Assembly (NCBI GenBank): GCA_047967505.1
Contig: CM106540.1
DNA from: Dipteris shenzhenensis
Taxonomy: Eukaryota > Polypodiophyta > Polypodiopsida > Gleicheniales
DNA: 64,000 nt
Direction: 5' to 3' (one strand)
A model generated the notes under the pieces. The model was not told where the DNA came from. It made no database searches and saw only the letters and a list, made by a program, of their open reading frames with translations. Shown piece after piece: positions 44,874 to 57,347 of the stretch; position 1 is the stretch's first letter; the number at the start of each line of letters is the position of its first letter. Both the position numbers and the translations under genes were made by a program.

Positions 44874-45855
44874 GCTGACCTTGCTCATGCATCCCCTAGC
44901 ATACTCCCATTCTTCCATTGTGATATACATCCCCTCATCTTTCTCTGCTTTCTCCATTTCGTCAAGTAGCCAATCCACATGAATATCCTTTGGAAGTGCT
45001 CTTAGATACTGAGGGTATGGCACACAAGATCTGTGGTGTGTACGAAAGAGGGCCCTTTCTTCTTGTCTTCTTGCCTTTGCATCCTTGTATCTTCTCACCC
45101 ATCTTTTAATCACATCATTATTAAGCACGCAATAGAAATTGATATTATTAAGCAACTTCGTGTCTATTACTTTGTTGCGTACTTTCCCTTGAGGCACAAT
45201 AGAGGTCATCCTTAGGTCTTCATCATCTCTCCATAGTCGTGGGAGAGAGCTATCCACATCAACAAGAAACTCAGAAATATATACAAGTGACTCTTGTACC
45301 AACCAACCCTTGGCCATGCTACCTTCGGGTCTTGCATTTTGTCTCACGAAGCCCTTCAAGGTCTTCATGAAGCGTTTGAGGAAGAACAACCATCGTGCAT
45401 GTTTAGAACCGCATTTAGCAATCTCATCCACCAAATGCACTATGAGATGTAGTTGGCTTGTGAGAATAGAACGTGGAAATGTCTCCTCCACTAAACAAAC
45501 CACCTCCACTGACATAACTCAAGCATTCTCAAGCATGGTGGGATCTATTTGCTTTGAGCTCACATACCTAGAAATGAAAAAGTACACCATATTAGCAATA
45601 TGAACACCTTGCATGGAGCACTGATACGCATCGTATTTTGTATCATGTAAAGTATCTCACAAGCTTGCCCATCTTGTAAATACAATCCTTCACATCCTTC
45701 GATGCACTATGAGAAATGCTAGTAGGTAGTATGAACTGAACCCACGAGGAGGTGGTTGATTATTGCTTCTAATCCACTCACAAATTTGAAAGGAAAAAGA
45801 TATTATGCACATAAAATACTCTCTTGGAGCATCTTGTGCCAATCATGAGATTTCA
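44874..45855 (-). pseudogene. CACTA-B copy 2: DUF4218 region and Tnp2 end
   Basis: An open minus-strand stretch (to 45515) shows MSVEVVCLVEETFPRSILTS and FMKTLKGFVRQNARPEGSMA, typical of DUF4218. Farther left in transcription, near 45830-45855, a Tnp2 piece containing the codons for HDW is cut by the Ty3 LTR that starts at 45856. Confidence 0.7.
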
Positions 45856-46919
45856 TGTGACGCTCCAATTTTGTATATGAAATATTTTGGAATATATATC
45901 ACAGATAGTGTTCAAAAGGGATGGTTTTGATGTTTTGAAGGTTTTGGGAAAGTTTGTTGGTCAAAAAATTTTGGTTTTTGTCCATTATGGTGTCGGCTGG
46001 ATTTTGCAGCTTGATTTTGAGTTGGTTAGAGAAATAATTTGAAGAAACGCTGTATGAGAGAGTTTTAGATCTTGTTGAGTAGAAAAACTTTGTCCTAGTG
46101 AAAAATTTGTGGTTCACTCATTTGCATGCTTGTACGGAGGTCAGAAGTTGCTAACAAAGTGGTTTTGAGCTAAAAGTGCATCTAGATTTCCGTGTCAAGA
46201 GTTGGAGGCATTAGACAGAGGTTGAGATGGAAGAATTAGCCATGAAAGGTCAAATGCAAAGGGAAAGAAGAGGGTCCGATCTTTGAGATGAGGTATTAAG
46301 CTTGTCCATTGGATCTACGAGGCAGGCGTGGTGATGCTCCAAATAGGGCCGTTTTCTCGAACAGAGACGTCGAGATTCCGTACGCATTTGCTATCATAAG
46401 CGCACGCTAAAAGAAGGTGAAAAGCACATGCACGCTTTTCGAGAAAAGCTAATTTTGGAGGTTTTTGGTGGCCTATTTTGGAGTCGTGAAAGGCTATAAA
46501 AGAAGAGGAGATCTTGAGAAGGAGAACACACAATCCAACGCATGCATATCGAGGCTGAGCGAAAGAGAAGAGAAGGCACGCATCTCGAGGTTGCTTAAGC
46601 GAAGAAAAGGCACGCATATCGAGGCGCTGCGAGCATGTGAATCGAGGCAACGCAAAGAAGAAGACAAGATCAAGATATTTCGAGAGTGAGAGTGAGAGTG
46701 TGATTGAGACTTGATCATCTGATTTGAACATCTTCATGCGAGTAAGAGTGAGAGTGAGAGTGAGATAGATCGGGGGTGGACGGGTGGTATCGAGCTCCTT
46801 CATAGAGTGATTGTAAAGACTCATCAGTTTGATTCATACTGCAATCTCTCTTCTTGTTCATTTGTGATTATTATCTTGCTACAATCTTGATCGTGATCGT
46901 GAAAGAACGGTGCATGACA
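45856..46919 (+). mobile_element. Ty3/gypsy 5' LTR, complete
   Basis: This 1064-bp LTR starts TGTGACGCTCC and ends GTGCATGACA. After a 2-base gap comes TGGTATCAAAGC at 46922, a primer-binding site for initiator-Met tRNA with one mismatch. Its last 268 bases (46652-46919, with GAGAGTGAGAGTGAG repeats) recur in each following array unit. It was inserted into a CACTA-B Tnp2 sequence. The bases before it are TTTCA, but the matching right-hand target copy is lost. Confidence 0.85.
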
Positions 46920-48447
46920 AGTGGTATCAAAGCACGGTTTTGATGGTAGACAATGAGGCGATTATGAAGAAACTAGAAGAACAACATTCATTGATTCGAA
47001 GGCTAACCATGGAATTAAACAGATTGTCCAAAGGAAAAGGCGTAGTGGATGATGGAGCTAGTTATGGTGCTGTTGGTAGAAATTTAGGAGATGAAGAGAT
47101 CTATGTTGAGCTTGGTGCCGGGGTACCGAGCCGAAGGAGACAAAGAGGTGAGGAAGATGTCGCCGAATCTGCTCTTTTGCAACTCTTTATGAAAGCGAAA
47201 CTCTCTGAATTTGATGGTGAAAAGAAGATCGGGGAAGATTTGAAAGCGTGGCTCGAAGAACTTGAAGATTTCTTTGCTCTACGAGAGTTTGATGAAGCGG
47301 GAAAGGCTAAGATCGCGGCACTACAATTACGTGGAGTTGCAAAACTATGGTGGAAGTTGCATGTGCAAATTTGACAACGTCAAGATCAACCCATCACATG
47401 GGCTGAATTCAGAACTGCAGCTGAAAAGAGGTATTGTTCTCCACATTATTATATGGAAAAGAAGATGGAGTTCTATAATTTTAAGCAAGTACAAGAGGGA
47501 AAACATAATCTCTCTGTGGATGAGTATAAAGAGAAGTTCCTGCGATTACATAAGTACACGTCTGAGGTCACAGGTGAAGCTCTTACTCACAAATTTGTGG
47601 AAGGGCTTAAGGAAGATCTTTTATATATGATGAAAGGAACAAGGTCAAGTGATTTCTTGGATGCTGTGGCTAAGGTCAAAAACTTTGAAAAGATGGAAGA
47701 ATATAACCTAAGAAAGATAGCAAGATCAAAGTTCATTCCAACAGGTCATCGTTTTTAAGGGTCACAAGGTTCAGGTACGCCTCAACAAAAAACTGATTAT
47801 TTGAATATGCCTAGATTTCAAGAGAAGAGTAGCCAACCTGGGTACAACCAAGTGGGAGGGCCGAACGTTAATAACCGAAATCAGAATCAGAGTCAAAGTC
47901 AAAATCAAAGAAATAAAGGAGTTTCAAATCAGAAAACCCAAGAAAACGCACCTTGGAAAAGTGATCCAGAGTTTATTCAACGAGCAAGAAGATTGGGATT
48001 ATGTTTCTGATGTGGTGAGCAAGGTCACCGATCATTTGAGTGCCCAAATAAAGCAAAATTTAATTTTATGAAAGGACCAATGATGGGAGCAAAGACGAAT
48101 CAGACAAATCCAACCATCGACGAAGCGGGGGACAAAGGTAAGTGCTTCGAACCTATGAGATGTATGGTATCTTCCACTACTCATATGCATGCGTCTGTGA
48201 TTAAAGTGATGGGGAAAATTGGGAATCAAAACATAAGTTTTCTTATTGATTGCGGTAGCACTCATTGTTTTATATCCCCGAAATTCCTCAAGACTCTAAA
48301 CGTAGAAATTAGGGATCAAGTCAGTAGAGCAGTCCAACTTGCTAATGGAAAATTAAATTATACTCAAGGGCTTCTAGAAAATCTTTCCTTCAATTTAGCA
48401 CAGAGGAAGAGTAAGGGAGATTTTTATGTTATTGAGAGTAAGGTAGT
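46920..48447 (+). pseudogene. gag: Ty3 gag/partial protease, array unit 1
   Basis: The translation has a coiled N-terminus, a Retrotrans_gag core (WLEELEDFFALREFDEAGKA, LSVDEYKEKFLRLHKY), one CCHC zinc knuckle (CGEQGHRSFEC) and the beginning of a retropepsin-like domain. The frame is broken by TGA at 47372, TAA at 47756 and TGA at 48008, which removes the first knuckle region. The protease active-site triad reads Asp-Cys-Gly instead of Asp-Ser-Gly. The unit stops in the protease and runs straight into a truncated LTR at 48448. Confidence 0.85.
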
Positions 48448-50234
48448 GCAAAGAAGAAGACAAGATCAAGATATTTTGAGAGTGAGAGTGAGAGAGAGTG
48501 AGAGTGTGATTGAGATTTGATCATCTGATTTGAACATCATGTGAGTGAGAGTGAGATAGCTCGGGGGTGGACAGGTGGTATCAAGCTCCTTCACGGAGTG
48601 ATTGTAAAGAATCATCAGTTTGATTCATACTGCAATCTCTCTTCTTGTTCATTCATCATTATTATATTGCTACAATCTTGATCATGATTGTGAAAGAACA
48701 GTGCGTGACAAGTGGTATCAGAGCATGGTTTCGATGGCCGACAACTAGGAAATTATGAAGAAGAACAAGATTCATTGATTCAAAGGCTAACCATGGAATT
48801 AAATAGATTGTCCAAAGGAAAAGGCATAGTGGATGATGGAGCTAGTGGTGGTGCTATTGGCAAAAATTTAGAAGATGAAGAGGTCTATGTCGAGCTTGGT
48901 GCCGGGGTACCGAGCCGAAGGAGACAAAGAGGTGAGGAGGATGTTGCTGAATCTGCTCTTTTGCAAGTTTTTAAGAAAGCAGAACTCTCTGAATTTGATG
49001 GTGAGAAGAACACCGAGGAAGATTTGGAAGCGTGGCTTGAAGAAGTTGAAGATTTCTTTGCTCTACAAGAGTTTGATGAAGCGAGAAAAGCTAAGTTCGC
49101 GGCACTATAGTTACGTGAAGTTGCAAAACTATGGTGGAAGTTGCAGGTGCAATTTCGACAATGTCAAGATCAACCCATCACATGGGCTGAATTCAAAACT
49201 ACAACTGAAAAGAGGTATTGTTCTCCACATTATTATATGGAAAAGAAGATGGAGTTCTATAATTTTAAGCAAGTACAAGAGGGAAAACATAATCTTTCTG
49301 TGGATGAGTATAAAGAAAAGTTCTTGCGATTACATAAGTACGCACCTGAGGTCACAGGTGAAGCTCTTACTCACAAATTTGTGGAAGGGCTTAAGGAAGA
49401 TCTTTTATATATGATGAAAGGAACAGGATTAAGTGATTTCTTGGATGCTGTGGCTAAGGCCGAAAACTTTGAAAAGATGGAAGAATATAACCTAAGAAAG
49501 ATAGCAAAATCAAACTTCATTCCAACAGGTCATCATTTTCAAGGGTCACAAGGTTCAGGTATGCCTCAACGAAAACATGATTATTCGAATATGCCTAGAT
49601 TTCAAGAGAGGAGTAGCCAACCTGGGTACAACCAAGTTGAAAGGTCAAACGTTAATAACCGAAATCAGAATCAGAATGAAAGTCAAAATCAAAGAAATAA
49701 AGGAGTTTGAAATCAGAAAACCCAAGAAAACGCACCTTGGAAAAGTCATCCAGAGTTTAATGAACGGGGGGCAAGAAGATTGGAATTATGTTTCGGATGT
49801 GGTGAGCAAGGTCACCAAACATTTGAGTGCCTGAATAAAACAAAATTTAATTTTATGAAAGAACCAATGACGGGAGAAAAGTCCAATCAGACGAATCCAA
49901 CCATCGATGAAGCGGGGAACAAAGGTAAGTGCTTCAAACCTATGAGATGTATGGTATCTTCCACTACTCATATGCATGCGTCTGTGATTAAAGTGATGGG
50001 AAAAATTGGGAATCAAAACATAAGTTTACTTATTGACTCCGGTAGCACTCATTGTTTTATATCCCCGAAATTCCTCAAGACTCTAAACGTAGAAATTAGG
50101 GATCAAGTTAGAAGACCAGTCCAGCTTGCTAATGGAAAATTACATTATACTCAAGGGATTCTAGAAAATCTTTCCTTCAGTTTAGCACAGAGGAAGAGTA
50201 ATGAAAATTTTTATGTTATTGAGATTAAAGCAGC
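48448..50234 (+). pseudogene. gag: Ty3 array unit 2 (truncated LTR, gag, partial protease)
   Basis: It begins with the same 268-bp LTR tail and a primer-binding site at 48713. Gag breaks include a TAG just after the start (48747), a TAG at 49108 and a TGA at 49708. The zinc knuckle (CFGCGEQGHQTFEC) and the protease motif Asp-Ser-Gly are intact. It ends in protease sequence at the same point as unit 1. Confidence 0.85.
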
Positions 50235-52040
50235 GCAAAGAAGAAGACAAGATCAAGATATTTTGAGAGTGTGAGTGCGAGTGAGAGTGAGAGTGTGATT
50301 GAGATTTGATCATCTGATTTGAACATCTTCATGCAAGTGAGAGTGAGAGTGAGAGTGAGATAGCTCGGGGGTGGACGGGTGGTATCGAGCTCCTTCATGA
50401 AGTGATTGTAAAGACTCATCAGTTTGATTCATTCTGTAATCTCTCTTCTTGTTCATTCATGATTATTATCTTGCTACAATCTTGATCGTGATTGTGAAAG
50501 AATGGTGCGTGACAAGTGGTATCAGAGCACGGTTTCGATGGTAGACAACGAGGCAATTATGAAGAAACTAGAAGAACAAGATTCATTGATTCAAAGGATA
50601 ACCATGGAATGAAATAGATTGTCCAAAGGAAAAGGTGTAGCGGATGATGGAGCAAGTGGTGGTGCTGTTAGCAGAAATTTAGAAGATGAAGAGGTCTATG
50701 TCGAGCTTGGTGCCGGGGTACCGAGCCGAAGGAGACAAAGAGGTGAGGAAGATGTTGCTGAATCTGCTCTTTTGCAAGTTTTTAAGAAAGCGAAACTCTC
50801 TGAATTTGATGGTGAGAAGAAGACCAGGGAAGATTTGGAAGTGTGGCTCAAAGAACTTGAAGATTTTTTTGCTCTACGAGAGTTTGATGAAGCGGGAAAG
50901 GCTAAGATCGTGGCACTACAGTTACGTGGAGTTGCAAAACTATGGTGGAAGTCGCATGTGCAAATTTGACAACGTCAAGATCAACCCATCACATGGGTTG
51001 AATTCCGAATTGCAGCTGAAAAGAGGTATTGTTCTCCATATTATTATATGGAAGAGAAGATGGAGTTCTATAATTTTAAGCAAGTACAAGAGGGAAAACA
51101 TAATCTCTCTGTGGATGAGTATAAAGAGATGTTCCTGCGATTACATAAGTACGCACCTGAGGTCACAGGTGAAGCTCTTACTCACAAATTTGTGGAAGGG
51201 CTTAAGGAAGATCTTTTATATATGATGAAAGGAACAGGATCAAGTGATTTCTTGGATGCTGTGGCTAAGGCCGAAAACTTTGAAAAGATGGAAGAATATA
51301 ACCTAAGAAAGATAGCAAAATCAAAGTTCATTCCAATAGATCATCGTTTTCAAGGGTCACAAGGTTTAGGTATGCCTCAACGAAAACCTGATTATTCGAA
51401 TATGCCTAGATTTCAAGAGAGGAGTAGCCAACCTGGGTACAACCAAGTGGGAAGGCCAAACGTTAATAACCGAAATCACAATAAGAATCAAAGTCAAAAT
51501 CAAAGAAATAAAGGAGTTTCAAATTAGAAAACCCAAGAAAGCGCACCTTGGATAAGTGATCCAGAGTTTATTGAACGGGCAAGAAGATTGGGATTATGTT
51601 TCCGATGTGGTGAGCAAGGTCACCGAACATTTGAGTGCCCGAATAAAGCAAAATTTAATTTTATGAAAGGACCAATGATGGGAGCAAAGACAAATCATAC
51701 GAATCCAACCATCGATGAAGCGGGGGACAAAGGTAAGTGCTTCGAACCTATGAGATGTATGGTATCTTCCACTACTCATATGCATGCGTCTGTGATTAAA
51801 GTGATGGGGAAAATTGGGAATCAAAACATAAGTTTACTTATTGGCTTCGGTAGCACTCATTGTTTTATATCCGCGAAATTCCTCGACTCTAAACGTAGAA
51901 ATTAGGGATCAAGTCAGAAGACCAGTCCAACTTGCTAATGGAAAATTACATTATACTCAAGGGCTTCTAGAAAATCTTTCCTTCAGCTTAGCACAGAGGA
52001 AGAGTAAGGGAGAATCTTATGTTATTGAGAGTAAAGCAGC
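50235..52040 (+). pseudogene. gag: Ty3 array unit 3
   Basis: Primer-binding site at 50517. Stops include TGA near 50610, TGA at 50967 (shared position with units 1 and 6) and TAG at 51525 (shared with units 5 and 6). The protease triad reads Gly-Phe-Gly, so it would be inactive. A small deletion near 51885 shifts the protease frame. Confidence 0.85.
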
Positions 52041-52127
52041 GCAAAAAGAAGACAAGATCAAGATATTTTGAGAGTGAGAGTGAGAGTGTGATTGAGATTT
52101 TATCATCTGCTTTGAACATCTTCATGC

Positions 52128-52159
<32 letters not shown>

Positions 52160-53618
52160 TAGCTCGGGGGTGGATGGGTGGTATCGAGCTCCTTCACGGA
52201 GTGATTGTAAAGACGCATCAGTTTGATTCATACTGCAATCTCTCTTCTTGTTCATTCGTGATTATTATCTTGCTACAATCTTGATCGTGATTGTGAAAGA
52301 ACGATGGGTGACAAGTGGTATCAGAGCACGGTTTCGATGGCAGACAACGAGGCAATTATGAAGAAACTAGAAGAAAAAGATTCATTGATTCAAAGGCTAA
52401 CCATGGAATTAAACAGATTGTCCAAAGGAAAAGGCATAGCGGATGATGGAGCTAGTGGTGGTGCTGCTGCCAAAAATTTAGAAGATGAAGAGGTCTATGT
52501 CGAGGTTGGTGCTAGGGTACCAAGCCGAAGGAGACAAAGAGGTGAGGAAGATGTTGCCGAATCTGCTCTTTTGCAAGTTTTTAAGAAAGCGAAACTCTTT
52601 GAATTTGAAGGTGAGAAGAAGACCGGGGAAGATTTGAAAGCGTGGCTCGAAGAACTTGAAGATTTCTTTGCTCTATGAGAGTTTCATCAAGCGGGAAAGG
52701 CTAAGATCGCGGCACTACAGTTACGTGGAGTTGCAAAACTACGGTGGAGGTCACAGGTGCAAATTCGACAACATCAAGATCAACCCATCACATGGGCTGA
52801 ATTTAGAACTACAGTTGAAAAGAGGTATTGTTCTCCACATTATTATATGGAAAAGAAGATGCCGGAGTTCTATAATTTTAAGCAAGTATAAGAGGGAAAA
52901 CATAATCTCTCTATGGATGAGTATAAAGATAAGTTCCTGCGATTACATAAGTACGCACCTGAGGTCACAGGTGAAGCTCGAGCTCACAAATTTGTGGAAG
53001 GGCTCAAGGAAGATCTTTTATATATGATGAAAGGAACAGGATCAAGTGATTTCTTGGATGCTGTGGCTAAGGCCCAAAACTTTGAAAAGATGGAAGAATA
53101 TAACCTAAGAAAGATAGCAAAATCAAACTTCATTCCAACAGGTCATCGTTTTCAAGGGTCACAAGGTTCAGGTGTGCCTCAACGAAAACCTGATTATTCC
53201 GATATGCCTAGATTTCAAGAGAGGAGTAGCCAACCTAGGTACAACCAACTGGGAAGGCCAAATGTTAATAACCGAAATCAGAACCAAAATCAAAGTCAAA
53301 ATCAAAGAAATAAAGGAGTTTCAAATCATAAAACCCAAGAAAACGCACCTTGGATAAGTGATCCAGAGTTTATTGAACGGGCAAGAAGATTGGGATTATG
53401 TTTCCAATGTGGTGAGCAAGGTCACCGAACATTTAGTGCCCAAATAAAGCAAAATTGAATTTTATGAAAGGACCAATGATGGGAGAAAAGACAAATCAGA
53501 CGAATCCATTCATCGACGAAGCAGGGGACAAAGGTAAGTGCTTCAAACCTATGAGATGTATGGTATCTTCCACTACTCATATGCATGCGTCTGTGATTAA
53601 AGTGATGGGAAAATTTGG
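52041..53618 (+). pseudogene. gag: Ty3 array unit 4, 3' truncated
   Basis: Primer-binding site at 52316. Stops include TGA at 52676 and a TAA near 52890. A 1-base deletion in the zinc knuckle shifts the frame (near 53433). The unit breaks off inside the protease lead-in at about 53618 and jumps to gag codons of the next unit, within the short homology GGGAAAA. Confidence 0.8.
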
Positions 53619-55035
53619 GAAAAGGCATGGCGGATGATGGAGCTAGTGGTGGTGCTGCTGCCAGAAATTTAGAAGATGAAGAGGTCTATGTGGAGCTTGG
53701 TGCCAGGGTACTGAGCCGAAGGAGACAAAGAGGTGAGGAAGATGTTGCCGAATCTGCTCTTTTGCAAGTTTTTAAGAAAGCGAAACTCTCTGAATTTGAT
53801 GGTGAGAAGAAGACCGGGGAAGATTTGGAAGCGTGGCTCGAAGAACTTGAAGATTTCTTTGCTCTACGAGAGTTTCATCAAGCGGGAAAGGCTAAGATCA
53901 TGGGACTACAGTTATGTGGAGTTGCAAAACTATGGTAGAAGTTGCATGTGCAAATTTAACAACATCAAGATCAACCCATCACATGGGCTGAATTCAGAAC
54001 TGCAGCTTAAAAGAGGTATTGTTCTCCACATTATTATATGGAAAAGAAGATGGAGTTCTATAATTTTAAGCAAGTACAAGAGGGAAAACATAATCTCTCT
54101 GTGGATGACTATAAAGAGAAGTTCCTGTGATTAGATAAGTATGCACCTGAGGTCACAGGTGAAGCTCTTACTCACAAATTTGTGGAAGGGCTTAAGGAAG
54201 ATCTTTTATGTATGATGAAAGGAACAGGATCAAGTGATTTCTTGGATGCTATGGCTAAGGCTGAAAACTTTGAAAAGATGGAAGAATATAACCTAAGAAA
54301 GATAGCAAAATCAAAGTTCATTCCAACAGGTCATCGTTTTCAAGGGTCACACGGTTCAGGTATGCCTCAACGAAAACTTGATTATTCGAATATGCCTAGA
54401 TTTCAAGAGAGGAGTAGCCAACCTAGGTACAACCAAACGGGAAGGCCAAACGTTAATAACCGAAATCACAATCAGAATCAAAGTCAAAATCAAAGAAATA
54501 AAGGAGTTTCAAATTAGAAAACCCAAGAAAGCGCACCTTGGATAAGTGATCCAGAGTTTATTGAACGGGCAAGAAGATTGGGATTATGTTTCCGATGTGG
54601 TGAGCAAGGTCACCAAACATTGGAGTGCCCGAATAAAGCAAAATTTAATTTTATGAAAGGACCAATGATGGGAGCAAAGACGAATCAGACGAATTCAACC
54701 ATCGACAAAGCGGGGGACAAAGGTAAGTAGTGCTTCGAACCTATGAGATGTATGGTATCTTCCACTACTCATATGCATGCGTATGTGATTAAAGTGATGG
54801 GGAAAATTGGGAATCAAAACATACGTTCTCTTATTGACTCCGGTAGCACTCATTGTTTTATATCCCCGAAATTCCTCAAGACTCTAAACGTAGAAATTAG
54901 GGATCAAGTTAGAAGACCAGTCCAACTTGCTAATGGAAAATTACATTATGCTCAAGGGCTTCTAGAAAATCTTTCCTTCAGTTTAGCACAGAGGAAGAGT
55001 AAGGGAGATTTTTATGTTATGGAGAGTAAGGCAGT
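53619..55035 (+). pseudogene. gag: Ty3 array unit 5, lacks LTR tail and primer site
   Basis: It starts in gag at the codons for GKGMADDGASGG, so the truncated LTR, primer-binding site and first ~40 gag codons are deleted. Stops include TAG at 53936, TAA after the shared CAAATT position and TAG near 54515. The protease triad Asp-Ser-Gly is kept. Confidence 0.8.
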
Positions 55036-56439
55036 GCAAAGAAGAAGACAAGATCAAGATATTTTGAGAGTGTGAGTGAGAGTGAGAGTGAGAGTGTGAT
55101 TGAGATTTGATCATTTGATTTGAACATCTTCATGCGAGTGAGAGTGAGAGTGAGAGTGAGATAGCTCAGGGGTAGACGCGTGGTAACGAGCTCCTTCACG
55201 GAGTGATTGTAAAGACTCATCAGTTTGATTCATTCTGCAATCTCTCTTCTTGTTCATTCATGATTATTATCTTGCTACAATCTTGATCGTGATTGTGAAA
55301 GAATGGTGCGTGACAAGTGGTATCAGAGCATGGTTTCGATGGTAGACAACGAGGCAATTATGAAGAAACTAGAAGAACAAGATTCATTGATTCGAACGAT
55401 AACCATGGAATTAAATAGATTCTCCAAAGGAAAAGGCGTAGCGGATGATGGAGCTAGTGGTGGTGCTATTGGCAGAAATTTAGAAGATGAAGAGGTCTAT
55501 GTCGAGCTTGGTGCTGGGGTACCGAGCCAAAGGAGACAAAGAGGTGAGGAAGATGTTGCTGAATCTGCTCTTTTGCAATTTTTTAAGAAAGCGAAACTCT
55601 CTGAATTTGATGGTGAGAAGAAGACCAAGGAAGATTTGGAAGCGTGGCACGAAGAACTTGAAGATTTCTTTGCTCTACGTGAGTTTGATGAAGCGGGAAA
55701 GGCTAAGATCGTGGCACTACAGTTACGTGGAGTTGCAAAACTATGGTGGAAGTCGCATGTGCAAATTTGACAACGTCAAGATCAACCCATCACATGGGCT
55801 GAATTCAGAACTACAGCTGAAAAGAGGTATTGTTCTGCACATTATTATATGGAAAAGAAGATGGAGTTCTATAATTTTAAGCAAGTACAAGAGGGAAAAC
55901 ATAATCTCTCTGTGGGATGAGTATAAAGAGAAGTTCCTGCGATTACATAAGTACGCACCTGAGGTCACAGGTGAAGCTCTTACTCACAAATTTGTGGAAG
56001 GGCTTAAGGAAGATCTTTTTTATATGATGAAAGGAACAGGATCAAGTGATGAAAATATGGAAGAATATAACCTAAGAAAGATAGCAGAATCAAAGTTCAT
56101 TCCAATAGGTCATCGTTTTCAAGGGTCACAAGGTTCAGGTATGCCTCAACGAAAAACCTGATTATTCGAATATGCCTAGATTTCAAGAGAGGAGTAGCCA
56201 ACCTGGGTACAACCAAGTGGGAAGGCCAAACGTTAATAACCGAAATCACAATCAGAATCAAAGTCAAAATCAAAGAAATAAAGGCGTTTCAAATTAGAAA
56301 ACGCACCTTGGATAAGTGATCCAGAGTTTATTAAACGGGCAAGAAGATTGGGATTATGTTTCCGATGTAGTGAGCAAGGTCACCAAACATTTGAGTGCCC
56401 GAATAAAGCAAAATTTAATTTCATGAAAGCACCAATGAT
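55036..56439 (+). pseudogene. gag: Ty3 array unit 6, interrupted by CACTA insertion
   Basis: LTR tail plus primer-binding site at 55318, then gag open to 55770 (155 codons) where the shared TGA lies. A frameshift near 55915 and a small deletion near 56050 follow. It ends inside the sequence after the zinc knuckle (…CGEQGH-type region with Cys to Ser), where the CACTA terminus starts at 56440. Confidence 0.8.
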
Positions 56440-56535
56440 CACTACTACACACGCATCCTATTGCGACGTTTACGTACCGACGATTAGCGCCCGCTTAGCG
56501 TTAATCGTCGGTATAAAAATCGGGTGTCGTAAATT

Positions 56536-56716
56536 GTCGCTATATAGCGACTTTTAATAAGCGTCGCTATATAGCGACGTTAGTAATGGTCGCTATATAG
56601 CGACTTTGAAAGGTCGCTATATAGCGACTTTAGTAAAAGTCGCTATATAGCGACTTTTAAAGGTCGCTATATAGCGACACTGAGACTATATTATAGCGAC
56701 GTTTTACAGAGAGGTT
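56536..56716. repeat. CACTA-A subterminal palindromes, left
   Basis: Six perfect copies of GTCGCTATATAGCGAC, which is its own reverse complement, plus a degenerate seventh. In CACTA elements subterminal repeats are binding sites for the small transposon protein. A palindromic site would suit a dimer. Confidence 0.9.
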
Positions 56717-56878
56717 TTTTTTTTTTTTTTAGCCTTAAAATTTATTTTCTTCCAATGACAAAATTTTTTAAATTTTCATACATGTTTGAGCTCATAGAGA
56801 AATAAAAAATGAGAGCATGTACATCAAGCCTTTGAAGCTCATATATTCATGTCCAAGTTGGAGATGAGAAAAATCAAA
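56717..56878. other. 3' flank of CACTA-A transposase gene
   Basis: T-rich sequence with a 17-20 base T run, probably 3' untranslated region of the minus-strand gene. Confidence 0.4.
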
Positions 56879-57307
56879 TTAAATAAGAGCATTTACATCA
56901 ACTGTTTCATCTTGAGCCAAGTCTAAGGCGCCAAGCAAGTCTATCTCCAACTCTATACCGAGTTGATCTCCTATATCATCATCGTACTCTAGCATCGTAC
57001 GTTCACCTAAAAGTATTTGATCATCTTCTTCAATTAAGCTTAAGTGTGGTGATCGATCTTGACGATTGTTGTCTTCCTCGTCAATATCGTGATCTCCATC
57101 CTCCTCCCGTGCGATGTCATTATGCGCATCTTCCTCTTGCCTCATATGGTGATCTACATCTTCTTCGCTAGATTCATCAATTGGATCCGGATTTGGTAGT
57201 GGCATCTCCATATCCACATCTCGATCTTCAAAAATCTGCTTACTTCGTGGTGCAACTTGGATCACGTACCACCATCTTGGATCCGAACGATCCGGATGAA
57301 AAACCAC
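56879..57307 (-). CDS. CACTA-A transposase: acidic C-terminal exon
   Basis: This frame starts in RSDPRWWYVIQVAPRSKQIF, which continues the DUF4216 module. It then becomes strongly acidic with Glu-Glu-Asp and Asp-His runs, ending at a stop at 56879. It is the last exon of the Tnp2-type gene. The equivalent in copy 1 is destroyed by a GA repeat. Confidence 0.7.
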   Translation of the reverse strand: MVFHPDRSDPRWWYVIQVAPRSKQIFEDRDVDMEMPLPNPDPIDESSEEDVDHHMRQEEDAHNDIAREEDGDHDIDEEDNNRQDRSPHLSLIEEDDQILLGERTMLEYDDDIGDQLGIELEIDLLGALDLAQDETVDVNALI

Positions 57308-57347
57308 CTATATTGAAGATGAAAAATCACGTGCCAAATGTCGTCAA

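Noticed and set aside
46465-46689. 74-codon charged frame in the Ty3 LTR
   Set aside because: Lies wholly within the LTR and its GAGAGTGAGAGTGAG repeat. No support for a protein.
56536-56716. CRISPR-like array
   Set aside because: The spacing is irregular and very short, the repeat is a palindrome at transposon ends, and the DNA is eukaryotic. It is a CACTA subterminal array.
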